From an uncultured Ruminococcus sp. (GTDB lineage Bacteria; Bacillota; Clostridia; Oscillospirales; Acutalibacteraceae), in contig CACYFH010000004.1 in NCBI GenBank assembly GCA_902773635.1, positions 24,357-88,356 of the forward strand: 64,000 nt of DNA. Reading direction: 5' to 3'. Every line of letters starts with the position of its first letter. The first letter of the stretch is position 1. The notes under the pieces are model-generated. The model saw only the letters and a program-made list of their open reading frames with translations. It did not search any database and was not told the origin of the DNA. Position numbers and translations under genes: made by a program. Shown piece by piece: positions 57,430-64,000 of this stretch.

Positions 57430-58269
57430 CGTGACCGTGCCCTCAAAGACGGTCGTCGCGGGGCCGGTCATAAAGACGGTCTCGTCCGTGTAATTGATCA
57501 GCAGGTCGCCGCCGCGCAGGTGGACGGTCACGTCCTCGCCCTTCTTGCAATAGCCGTTCTCGCACGCCGCCACGACGGTCGCGCACGCGCCGGTGCCGCA
57601 CGCCCAGGTCTCGCCCGAACCGCGCTCCCAGACGCGCATCTGCAGGGTATGGTCGTCGATCACCCTCACGAACTCCGTGTTCACGCGGTCGGGGAAGGCT
57701 TCATGATTCTCAAAGGAAGGGCCGAGCTTCTCGAGGTCGAGCGCGTCCACGTCGTCCACGAAGGTCACACAGTGCGGGTTGCCCATGGAAACGGCGGTCA
57801 CGTTCCACACCTGACCGTTCACGCTCAGCGGTACGTTCACCATCCGCTCGCCGTCATAGACTGCGGGAATGTCGGCAGGCTTCAAGATCGCCGCGCCCAT
57901 ATCCACGCGCGCGCTCACCGCTTCGCCGTTCTCGACGGTGAGGTCGAGGGTCTTGATCCCGCTGAGGGTGTCGATGGTAACGACGGTCTTTTCCTCCGGC
58001 ACCAGCGCCGTATCGTAGACAAACTTGCCCACACAGCGCACGCCGTTGCCGCACATCTTCGCCTCGCTTCCGTCGGCGTTGAAGATACGCATCTTCGCGT
58101 CCGCGACCTCGGACGGACAGACGAGGATGATGCCGTCGCCGCCGATACCTGTTCTGCGGTCGGAGAGCCTGACCGCGAGCGCCTCGGGATCCTTCACCTC
58201 CTGATCAAAGGTGCTGATGTAGATGTAGTCGTTGGAGATGCCGTGCATCTTCGTGAATCTCAGCTTCAT
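57400..58269 (-). CDS. dapF: Diaminopimelate epimerase
   Basis: A 289-residue cofactor-independent racemase-type enzyme that converts LL- to meso-diaminopimelate for lysine and peptidoglycan. The catalytic cysteines are in AKMCGNGVRCVGKF and TWACGTGACATVV; NDYIYI and SGETWACG are other family marks. AAAGGATT lies ten bases before the ATG at 58269; upstream in-frame starts lack support. The final residues VGKAHTHL and the stop come from a copy of an intergenic repeat, so the native end was probably altered. Confidence 0.95.
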   Translation of the reverse strand: MKLRFTKMHGISNDYIYISTFDQEVKDPEALAVRLSDRRTGIGGDGIILVCPSEVADAKMRIFNADGSEAKMCGNGVRCVGKFVYDTALVPEEKTVVTIDTLSGIKTLDLTVENGEAVSARVDMGAAILKPADIPAVYDGERMVNVPLSVNGQVWNVTAVSMGNPHCVTFVDDVDALDLEKLGPSFENHEAFPDRVNTEFVRVIDDHTLQMRVWERGSGETWACGTGACATVVAACENGYCKKGEDVTVHLRGGDLLINYTDETVFMTGPATTVFEGTVTVVGKAHTHL

Positions 58270-58330
58270 AATACCAATCCTTTCGGTCATGTCGTTTTTA
58301 TGGTCATCCATGAATCTTTTCATTATAATC

Positions 58331-58417
58331 GTAGGGACGGTCATCGACCGTCCGTCGGCAGGGACGCTTCTCCCCCTCCGCGAAGCATAAGCCCTGTAGG
58401 GGGCGACGCCCTCTACA
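58331..58417. repeat. GTAGGGACGGTCA repeat cluster upstream of dapF
   Basis: GTAGGGACGGTCATCGACCG at 58331 is a palindrome related (23/24 over the longer stretch) to the right arm of 22702-22810. A second, TGTAGGGGGCGACGCCCTCT then ACA, ends at about 58416. Confidence 0.65.
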
Positions 58418-58561
58418 AAGACGCTGATACTGTATTATCATCCATTATACACATCTTCATCCGCTAAGTCAACCGCGCCATATTCGCATAAACCGCGCCC
58501 CACATTTCATATCCTTTCTGTGAGAGTTGAACAAAGTGCAGTTCGACGCCCCTGTTTTTTA

Positions 58562-58590
58562 TTGACACAGGTGGGATTTGAGCATATACT
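58562..58590 (+). promoter_or_regulatory. Promoter of glnN
   Basis: TTGACA (58562-58567), exactly 17 bases, TATACT (58585-58590). The repeat element that follows is therefore transcribed in the leader. Confidence 0.78.
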
Positions 58591-58596
58591 TTAAAT

Positions 58597-58752
58597 AATT
58601 AGGAATTAGGAATGAGGAATTAGGAATTATAGGAAACACTTCGTGTTTTTGATTCCTGTTTGACAGAACGGATACGTTGCAGTTCCATATTATAAATGGG
58701 TGTGGGCATTGCCCACCATTCATTCCTCATTCCTCATTCCTAATTCCTAATT
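58597..58752. repeat. Heptamer-armed element in the glnN leader
   Basis: Arms AATTAGGAATTAGGAATGAG... and ...ATTCCTCATTCCTAATTCC; core GAAACACTTCGTGTTTTTG and TATAAATGGGTGTGGGCATT then GCCCACCA. Confidence 0.75.
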
Positions 58753-58781
58753 TCAAAACCCTCATTCTCAGGAGGTAAACT

Positions 58782-60878
58782 ATGACCGACGTTCCCGGCA
58801 TTTTTGCCAGTAATGTATTCAATGATGAAAAGATCCGCGAGAGGCTGCCGCGCGAGACCTATGAGAGCTACCGCGCGAGCATCGAGAGCGGCGGCTCGCT
58901 GGATATCCACGTTGCCAACGCCGTCGCCGACGCGATGAAGGACTGGGCGATCGAGAAGGGATGCACCCACTACACCCACTGGTTCCAGCCGATGACCGGC
59001 ATCACCGCCGAGAAGCACGACAGCTTTCTCACGCCTCTCGAGGACGGCCATGTGATGATGGAGTTCTCCGGCAAGGAGCTGATCAAGGGCGAGCCCGACG
59101 CCTCCTCCTTCCCCTCCGGCGGTATCCGCGCGACCTTTGAAGCCCGCGGCTACACCACCTGGGACCCGACCTCTCCCGCCTTCGTCAAGGACAACACCCT
59201 CTGCATCCCCACGGCGTTCATGTCCTACACCGGCGACGTTCTGGATAAGAAGACCCCGCTCCTGCGCTCGATGGATCGCATCAACCACGAGGCGGTTCGC
59301 ATCCTGCACCTGTTCGGCAAGACCGACGTCACCCGCGTGGACGCGACCGTCGGACCCGAGCAGGAATATTTCCTGATCGACAAGGAGATGTTCGAGCGCC
59401 GCAAGGATCTGCAATACACCGGCCGCACCCTCTTCGGCGCGCGTTCGCCCAAGGGTCAGCAGCTCGACGACCACTATTTCGGCGCGATCAAACAGCGCGT
59501 CAAAGCCTTCATGAGCGAGCTGGACGTGGAGCTTTGGAAGCTCGGCATCTACGCCAAGACCGAGCACAACGAGGTCGCGCCCGCCCAGCATGAGCTTGCG
59601 CCCATCTTCACCACGGTGAACATCGCCGCCGACCACAACCAGCTCACGATGGAGCTGATGAAGCGCATCGCGAGAAAGCACAGCATGGTCTGCCTGCTTC
59701 ATGAGAAGCCCTTCAAGGGCGTGAACGGCTCGGGCAAGCACAATAACTGGTCGCTCTCCACCAACACCGGCGAGAACCTCTTAAAGCCCGGCAAGAAGCC
59801 CGAGGAAAACACCCAGTTCCTGCTCTTCCTCTCCGCCGTCATCAAGGCGGTCGACGAGTATCAGGACTTACTCAGATTATCCGTCGCGACGGCGGGCAAC
59901 GATCACCGCTTAGGCGGCGATGAAGCGCCCCCCGCGATCATCTCCATGTTCCTCGGCAACGATCTGGAAGCCATCGTGGAAGCCATCATCAACGGCGAGG
60001 ACTACGAGAGCCAGGGCAAGGTCATCATGAACACCGGCGCGGAGGCTCTCCCCGAGATCCGCAAGGACACCACCGACCGCAACCGCACCTCGCCCTTCGC
60101 CTTCACGGGCAACAAGTTTGAGTTCCGCTCCTTAGGCTCCGCGCTCAATATCTCCTGCCCTAACATCATGCTCAACACCATGGTCGCGGACGTCCTCTCG
60201 TCCTTCTGTGACGAGCTGGAGAAGGCGGACGACTTCGACTCCGCCGTGCGCCGCCTGATCCGCAAGACCCTCAAGCAGCACCGCCGCATCATCTTCAACG
60301 GCGACGGCTACACCGACGAGTGGGTCGCGGAAGCCGAGAGCAGAGGACTTCTGAATCTCAAATCCACCCCCGAAGCCCTGAAGCGCTACACCGACAAGAA
60401 GAACATCGAGCTCTTCCGCCGCAACCACATCTTCTCCGAGAAGGAGGTGCGCGCGCGTCAGGAGATCCTGCTCGAAAACTATATCAAGATCATCGACCTC
60501 GAGGCGCTCACCATGCTCGACATGGCGAGAAAGGATATCCTGCCCGGCGTCTCTGCGTTCACACAGCGCCTTGCCGAGACCGTCCAGCGCAAGCGCGCCG
60601 TCTCCAAGGAGATCAACGTCAGCGCGGAGTTAAAGCTCCTGAACAAGCTCAGCGACCTGCTCGGCCGCTTCTCCGAGAAGCTCGACGAGCTCGAGAGCAA
60701 GGTCGGCGGCTCCACCGCCTACCGCGGCGACATCCAGCGCCACGCCGAGTACAACGCGCGCGAGATCTTCCCCGTGATGGAGGAGGTCCGCGAGATCAGC
60801 GACGAGATGGAGATGTGCACCGCGTCCGAGTTCTGGCCCTACCCCAGCTACGGCAAGCTCCTGTTCAGCGTACAGTAA
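58782..60878 (+). CDS. glnN: Glutamine synthetase type III
   Basis: A 698-residue GSIII enzyme making glutamine from glutamate, ammonia and ATP. Motifs are [20 protein letters not shown] near 64, [13 protein letters not shown] near 188, [19 protein letters not shown] near 261, the glycine-rich [20 protein letters not shown] near 315 and [20 protein letters not shown] near 370. The length and N-terminal GSIII-N domain exclude GSI and GSII. AGGAGG lies eight bases before the ATG. Its own promoter, element-bearing leader and terminator make it monocistronic. Confidence 0.97.
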   Translation: MTDVPGIFASNVFNDEKIRERLPRETYESYRASIESGGSLDIHVANAVADAMKDWAIEKGCTHYTHWFQPMTGITAEKHDSFLTPLEDGHVMMEFSGKELIKGEPDASSFPSGGIRATFEARGYTTWDPTSPAFVKDNTLCIPTAFMSYTGDVLDKKTPLLRSMDRINHEAVRILHLFGKTDVTRVDATVGPEQEYFLIDKEMFERRKDLQYTGRTLFGARSPKGQQLDDHYFGAIKQRVKAFMSELDVELWKLGIYAKTEHNEVAPAQHELAPIFTTVNIAADHNQLTMELMKRIARKHSMVCLLHEKPFKGVNGSGKHNNWSLSTNTGENLLKPGKKPEENTQFLLFLSAVIKAVDEYQDLLRLSVATAGNDHRLGGDEAPPAIISMFLGNDLEAIVEAIINGEDYESQGKVIMNTGAEALPEIRKDTTDRNRTSPFAFTGNKFEFRSLGSALNISCPNIMLNTMVADVLSSFCDELEKADDFDSAVRRLIRKTLKQHRRIIFNGDGYTDEWVAEAESRGLLNLKSTPEALKRYTDKKNIELFRRNHIFSEKEVRARQEILLENYIKIIDLEALTMLDMARKDILPGVSAFTQRLAETVQRKRAVSKEINVSAELKLLNKLSDLLGRFSEKLDELESKVGGSTAYRGDIQRHAEYNAREIFPVMEEVREISDEMEMCTASEFWPYPSYGKLLFSVQ

Positions 60879-60885
60879 AACATCC

Positions 60886-60915
60886 AAAGGCTGCATAGAA
60901 ATATGCGGCCTTTTT
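60886..60915 (+). terminator. Terminator of glnN
   Basis: AGGCTGCATA / TATGCGGCCT stem (one G-U pair), GAAA tetraloop, then TTTTTG. Confidence 0.85.
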
Positions 60916-61046
60916 GATTACGGATTCAAAGAGGTAAGGGCAACGCTCCCCGCAAAGACTTCCGGCGTTTGTCGTAATCGTAGGGGACGACACCCCCGAC
61001 GTCCCGCACGCAGGGTTGTATGCCAAACATTGATCATAATATTTTC

Positions 61047-61077
61047 AAAAAGTTGCATAGTGATATGCAACTTTTTT
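61047..61077 (+). terminator. Strong hairpin upstream of the DUF6291 gene
   Basis: AAAAGTTGCATA / TATGCAACTTTT perfect stem with GTGA loop and TTTTTT tail. Its inner stem resembles the glnN terminator. Confidence 0.75.
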
Positions 61078-61118
61078 CTTTGTCCGCGCATGGGTGAAAA
61101 CATTCAGGAGGTACAGTT

Positions 61119-61415
61119 ATGAAAAAGCCCAAGGGATTCTTCACCTATTTCCATCTTGCGAGCGTGATCGACAAGCTCTCCGACGCCCAGGCGGGGCGGC
61201 TCTACAAAGCCCTCATGCGCTACGGCGACAGCGGCGAGCTGACGGACTTCTCGGACGACCTCGCCTGTGACATGGCGTACACCCTCATGCGCGGGGAGAT
61301 CGACGTGAACTTCGAGCGCTATCAGGAGATCTGCGAGCGCAACCGCGAGAACGCAAAAAAGGGCGGCGCTCCGAAGGGAAATCAGAACGCCGTCAAAAAA
61401 CAACCGACCGCTTGA
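61119..61415 (+). CDS. DUF6291-type phage/element protein, truncated tail
   Basis: A 98-residue protein of the phage-associated DUF6291 type. FFTYFHLASVIDKLSDAQAG opens the protein, followed by LYKALMRYG and ICERNRENAKKGGAPKGNQN, the family's repeat-like end. It stops with TGA after KKQPTA, but the same frame continues KTTQDKDNEKRKKKKM, exactly the lysine-rich tail that longer members have. A recent nonsense change is therefore likely. Such genes sit beside replication-initiator genes in prophages; here it is alone between glnN and a transporter, so it is a remnant. AGGAGG lies ten bases before the ATG. Confidence 0.75.
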   Translation: MKKPKGFFTYFHLASVIDKLSDAQAGRLYKALMRYGDSGELTDFSDDLACDMAYTLMRGEIDVNFERYQEICERNRENAKKGGAPKGNQNAVKKQPTA

Positions 61416-61517
61416 AAAACAACCCAAGATAAAGACAATGAAAAAAGAAAGAAAAAGAAAATGTAATGAAATGAAATGAGAAAGAAAAGGAAAAAGAAAA
61501 AGACACAGCAGTCGCAT

Positions 61518-61565
61518 TTTTCCACATCTCAACAGGTTTTCCACAGAGTTGTCAACATATCCACA
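61518..61565 (+). other. Three evenly spaced DnaA-box-like 9-mers
   Basis: TTTTCCACA at 61518 and 61537 and ATATCCACA at 61557 lie in one orientation, 19 and 20 bases apart, each one mismatch from TTATCCACA. A purine-rich tract of about 70 bases lies upstream. Possibly the relic of a phage or plasmid origin. Confidence 0.45.
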
Positions 61566-61601
61566 TCAAAGCAATCAGAAATGAGAGTTTGCCTACAACA
61601 A

Positions 61602-61640
61602 AACGCCCACGGTTTTTCAGCCGTGAGCGTTCTTTCTTTT
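61602..61640. terminator. Bidirectional terminator between the DUF6291 remnant and the ABC genes
   Basis: AACGCCCACGG / CCGTGAGCGTT stem with one mismatch; CTTTCTTTT on the plus side and TTTTGTTG on the minus side. Confidence 0.75.
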
Positions 61641-61670
61641 CGGTTTTAACAAATTCAGGTTAAGAGAGGA

Positions 61671-61709
61671 TGTTCAACTCCTAACTCCTCACTCCTAACT
61701 CCTCACTCA
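61671..61709. repeat. Half element: heptamer arm only
   Basis: CAACTCCTAACTCCTCACTC followed by two more CCTAACT/CCTCACT units, touching the end of the permease gene. No matching opposite arm was seen. Confidence 0.6.
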
Positions 61710-61711
61710 AC

Positions 61712-62713
61712 CTACCTATCCTCGCGGAAGTATGCAAGACCCAGCGCCTCGGGCGGCTGGCTCTCGCGCTTCTTGCGCAGGGAGTTGAAGATCAGGACGA
61801 CGACCGTGACGATGTAGGGCGTCATTTCCAGCAGGGGCTTCGCCTCCAGCGGGAGGGAGATCGCGTTGTTCGCGGAGATATGGTAGGACAGGATGCTCAG
61901 ACCGCCGAAGATGATCGCGCCGGGGATGGCGAGATTCGGCTTCCAGACGGTGAAGATGACCAGCGCGACGGCAAGCCAGCCGAGAGGCTCGAGGTTATCG
62001 CTCGACCAGACGCCGGACGCCTTGTTCATGACGTAGAACAGACCGCCCAGACCGGAGATCATACAGCCGATGCAGGTCGCGAAGTACTTGTACTTGATGA
62101 CGTTGATGCCGTTCGCGTCGGCAGTCGCGGGGTTCTCGCCGACCGCTCTGAGGTTCAGACCGGTGCGCGTGCGCTTGAGGAAGATCGCCGCGATGACCGC
62201 GATGATGATGGCGACGTAGGCGAGGAAGCCGTAGCTCAGGAACATTTCTCCGAACCAGCCCAGATCGTTCGCGAAGGGCAGGGTCGCCATATAGTATTTA
62301 CTGGACAGGCTGATGGAGACGAACGCGCCGCCGGAGTTGGTCTGCTTGACCAGATAGCCGCCTAAAAAGTCCGAGAGACCCGCGCCGAGGATGGTCAGCG
62401 CAAGACCGGTGACGTTCTGATTCGCTCTCAGGGTGGTGGTCAGGAAGGAGTAGATCAGACCCATGATCAGCGAGCCGAGCAGGCAGAAGATCAGCGGAAT
62501 CATGATCGCCAAAAACCAGTTCGCCGTCTCAGGCGTCGACCAGAAGAATTCGTAGAGGAACGCGCCCGTAAAGCCCGAGATACCGCCCACGCACATGACG
62601 CCGGGGACGCCGAGGTTGAGGTTGCCGCTCTTCTCGGTGATGATCTCGCCGGTACAGCCGAAAAGCAGGGAGATCGCCGTCAAAACGGCTCTGTGGAAGA
62701 ATGTTGCGAACAT
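61712..62713 (-). CDS. BMP-type nucleoside ABC transporter permease 2 (NupQ/YufQ-like)
   Basis: A 333-residue membrane protein of the BPD_transp_2 family with about eight to ten helices. GCTGEIITEKSGNLNLGVPG lies near residue 20, and RANQNVTGLALTILGAGLSD and RAVGENPATADANGINVIKY are its cytoplasmic coupling-loop marks. It pairs with the next permease and the ATPase to import nucleosides delivered by a BMP lipoprotein, not in this window. Its start overlaps the stop of the upstream permease. Confidence 0.9.
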   Translation of the reverse strand: MFATFFHRAVLTAISLLFGCTGEIITEKSGNLNLGVPGVMCVGGISGFTGAFLYEFFWSTPETANWFLAIMIPLIFCLLGSLIMGLIYSFLTTTLRANQNVTGLALTILGAGLSDFLGGYLVKQTNSGGAFVSISLSSKYYMATLPFANDLGWFGEMFLSYGFLAYVAIIIAVIAAIFLKRTRTGLNLRAVGENPATADANGINVIKYKYFATCIGCMISGLGGLFYVMNKASGVWSSDNLEPLGWLAVALVIFTVWKPNLAIPGAIIFGGLSILSYHISANNAISLPLEAKPLLEMTPYIVTVVVLIFNSLRKKRESQPPEALGLAYFREDR

Positions 62714-63900
62714 TATGCCTCAGCCTCCTTTCTCTTCTTGCGCGGATTGAACATGATCTTGTAATTGATAAAGAACTCACAGCCGATGATGAAGAAGATG
62801 ATGATCGCGATCAGCACCTCGGCGAAGTTCGAGTTGATGATGTTGTTGGTCTTGGACGCAAGCTCGATCGAGCCCTTCTGCAGAAAGACGATGAGGAAGG
62901 AGGTGAGAATCATATAGAAGGGGTTGAACTTCGCGAGCCACGAGACGAGGATCGCCGTGAAGCCGTAGCCGCGGGCGGAGTTGGTGTCGATGGTGTGGTC
63001 GGTGCCCGCGACGATCAAGAGACCCGCGATACCGCAGAGGATACCGGAGATGATCATGGTGCGGATGATGACCTTCTTGACGTTGATGCCGATGTAGCGC
63101 GCGGTGTTCTCGCTCTCGCCGACGACAGAGATCTCATAGCCCTGCTTGCTGTTGCGGAGATAGAAGAATACCGCTACCGTCAGCACTGCGACGATGATGA
63201 TATTGAGCAGGAAGCCGCTCGAGGACGGCACGACCGTCGAGCCCGTGAAGGACGGGTCGATCTCGGCGGGCAGTCTCAGCCAGCCCGCGTAGGTGGAGGT
63301 CTCCCGACCCGCGTTGACGATCGGGATGGTGTTGCTGCCGCCCGACCAGATGAACTGGAAGTACAGGACGATCTGGATGGCGATGTAGTTCATCATCAGG
63401 GTGAAGAGGGTCTCGTTCGTGTTCCAGAACGCCTTGAATATCGCGGGGATCACGCCCCAGATCGCGCCGAAGACGATCGCCGCGAGGATGGTGAGCGGGA
63501 GGATGACGGCATGCGGCAGGTGCGCGCCGTCGTCGCCGAGCAGCTTCATGGTGATCAGCGCGCCGAGGCCGCCCATGAGCACCTGACCCTCGCCGCCGAT
63601 GTTCCAGAAGCGCATCTTGAAGGCGGGCGTCAGCGCCAGCGCAACGCACAGCAGCAGCGCCAGATCCTGGAGCATCGCCCAGAACTTACGCGGAGTCTTG
63701 AACGAGCCGTCAAACATGTATTTGTACATTTCAAAGGGATTTTCTCCCGTGATCAGAACGATGATGATGCCGCACAGCACCAGCGCCGCCAGCACCGCCA
63801 GCACGCGGATGAGCATGGCTTTGCCGAAGGAGATATCGGTGCGCCTGACCACATGAAAGAGCGGGTCACGCTCGGATTTATGCTTCTTCATGATAGTCAT
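62713..63900 (-). CDS. BMP-type nucleoside ABC transporter permease 1 (NupP/YufP-like)
   Basis: A 395-residue permease of the same BPD_transp_2 group with about ten helices. FRVRF-type loops are replaced by FWNIGGEGQVLMGGLGALIT and VGESENTARYIGINVKKVII, the standard coupling region. The cytoplasmic N-terminus is MTIMKKHKSERDPLFHVVRR. GGAGG lies nine bases before the ATG at 63900; a second ATG at 63891 is possible. It overlaps the ATPase stop by 23 bases and the next permease by one base. Confidence 0.9.
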   Translation of the reverse strand: MTIMKKHKSERDPLFHVVRRTDISFGKAMLIRVLAVLAALVLCGIIIVLITGENPFEMYKYMFDGSFKTPRKFWAMLQDLALLLCVALALTPAFKMRFWNIGGEGQVLMGGLGALITMKLLGDDGAHLPHAVILPLTILAAIVFGAIWGVIPAIFKAFWNTNETLFTLMMNYIAIQIVLYFQFIWSGGSNTIPIVNAGRETSTYAGWLRLPAEIDPSFTGSTVVPSSSGFLLNIIIVAVLTVAVFFYLRNSKQGYEISVVGESENTARYIGINVKKVIIRTMIISGILCGIAGLLIVAGTDHTIDTNSARGYGFTAILVSWLAKFNPFYMILTSFLIVFLQKGSIELASKTNNIINSNFAEVLIAIIIFFIIGCEFFINYKIMFNPRKKRKEAEA

Positions 63901-64000
63901 AGGTTTCCGCCTCCTGTCCGTAATCTATCAGCTTTGTCATGAGATAACCGACCTCCTCCTTGGTCGCGGTGCGTCCGTCAAGGATGCCGTTGAGCCTGCC
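63878..64000 (-). CDS. ABC transporter ATP-binding protein, C-terminal end (partial)
   Basis: The last 40 residues of a minus-strand gene that begins beyond the right edge: GRLNGILDGRTATKEEVGYL then MTKLIDYGQEAETYDYHEEA. The GxLDGRTATKEEVGYLM-type end is typical of double-domain ATPases of BMP nucleoside (RbsA-like/NupO) importers. It overlaps the permease start by 23 bases. Partial only because of the window. Confidence 0.75.
   Translation of the reverse strand, partial: GRLNGILDGRTATKEEVGYLMTKLIDYGQEAETYDYHEEA

Noticed and set aside
38853..61709. CRISPR array from the regularly repeated GAATTAG units
   Set aside because: Units are seven bases with no unique spacers of constant length, occur as inverted arms, and no cas genes are present.
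1..64000. tRNA, rRNA or tmRNA genes
   Set aside because: No cloverleaf-like segment with a T-arm GGTTCGAATCC-like sequence or rRNA stretch was recognised in the intergenic regions.

Overview
The window reads as chromosome from an endospore-lineage, moderately GC-rich Firmicute, most likely a fibre- or glycan-degrading Ruminococcaceae/Oscillospiraceae gut bacterium. The evidence is a complete spoIIAA-spoIIAB-sigF operon, two secreted glycoside hydrolases with C-terminal dockerins, single-chain GlyRS, type III glutamine synthetase, ATP-PEPCK with a fumarate reductase, a PyrR attenuator, and many palindromic intergenic repeats. The organism is inferred; no rRNA is present.

Layout. 1-2.9 kb: an AT-richer plasmid-type replication pair (initiator-like protein and an N-domain-less DnaB-like ATPase). 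2.9-8.9 kb: leftward cluster frdC-frdA-frdB behind a lipoprotein hydrolase and a GH3 glucosidase. 8.9-11.8 kb: LytTR regulator/DUF3021/ABC-2 exporter. 11.9-20.1 kb: dockerin-bearing NagZ-like GH3, LRR protein, UvrA2-like protein, Tex, azoreductase-like flavoprotein. 20.2-22.6 kb: membrane-anchored carboxylesterase followed by a ubiquitin-conjugating-enzyme (E2/UBC)-like protein. 23-29.4 kb: unknown protein, MutS-like ATPase, GH53 galactanase with dockerin, PEPCK, lone glycosyltransferase N-domain. 29.6-36.5 kb: pyrR-uraA, ACT protein, DMT transporter, L,D-transpeptidase-like protein without its usual Cys, PP2C phosphatase, anchored unknown protein. 36.9-43.8 kb: acpP, glyS, YabB-type methyltransferase, rsmI, folC, spoIIA operon. 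43.9-47.9 kb: ECF sigma/anti-sigma, metA, proS. 48-57.1 kb: full leftward histidine operon led by a TrpR-family regulator, with a HisZ-HisG fusion. 57.4-64 kb: dapF, glnN, a phage-like DUF6291 remnant, and a BMP-type nucleoside ABC importer running off the right edge.

How the parts fit. Secreted galactanase and hexosaminidase plus intracellular GH3 feed sugar fermentation; PEPCK and fumarate reductase are the usual arms of a succinate/fumarate electron sink. The his operon carries its own regulator and a palindrome lying across its promoter. The ECF gene has an ECF-type promoter in front of it.

The most unusual features are: the E2-like gene; a 30-bp inverted repeat (29/30) bracketing the first 20 kb; palindromic repeat families that sit in almost every non-overlapping operon junction and have entered coding sequences (an in-frame insert in frdA and the C-termini of dapF, the YabB-like gene and others); the HisZ-HisG fusion; and an L,D-transpeptidase-fold protein whose nucleophile is missing from its normal position.
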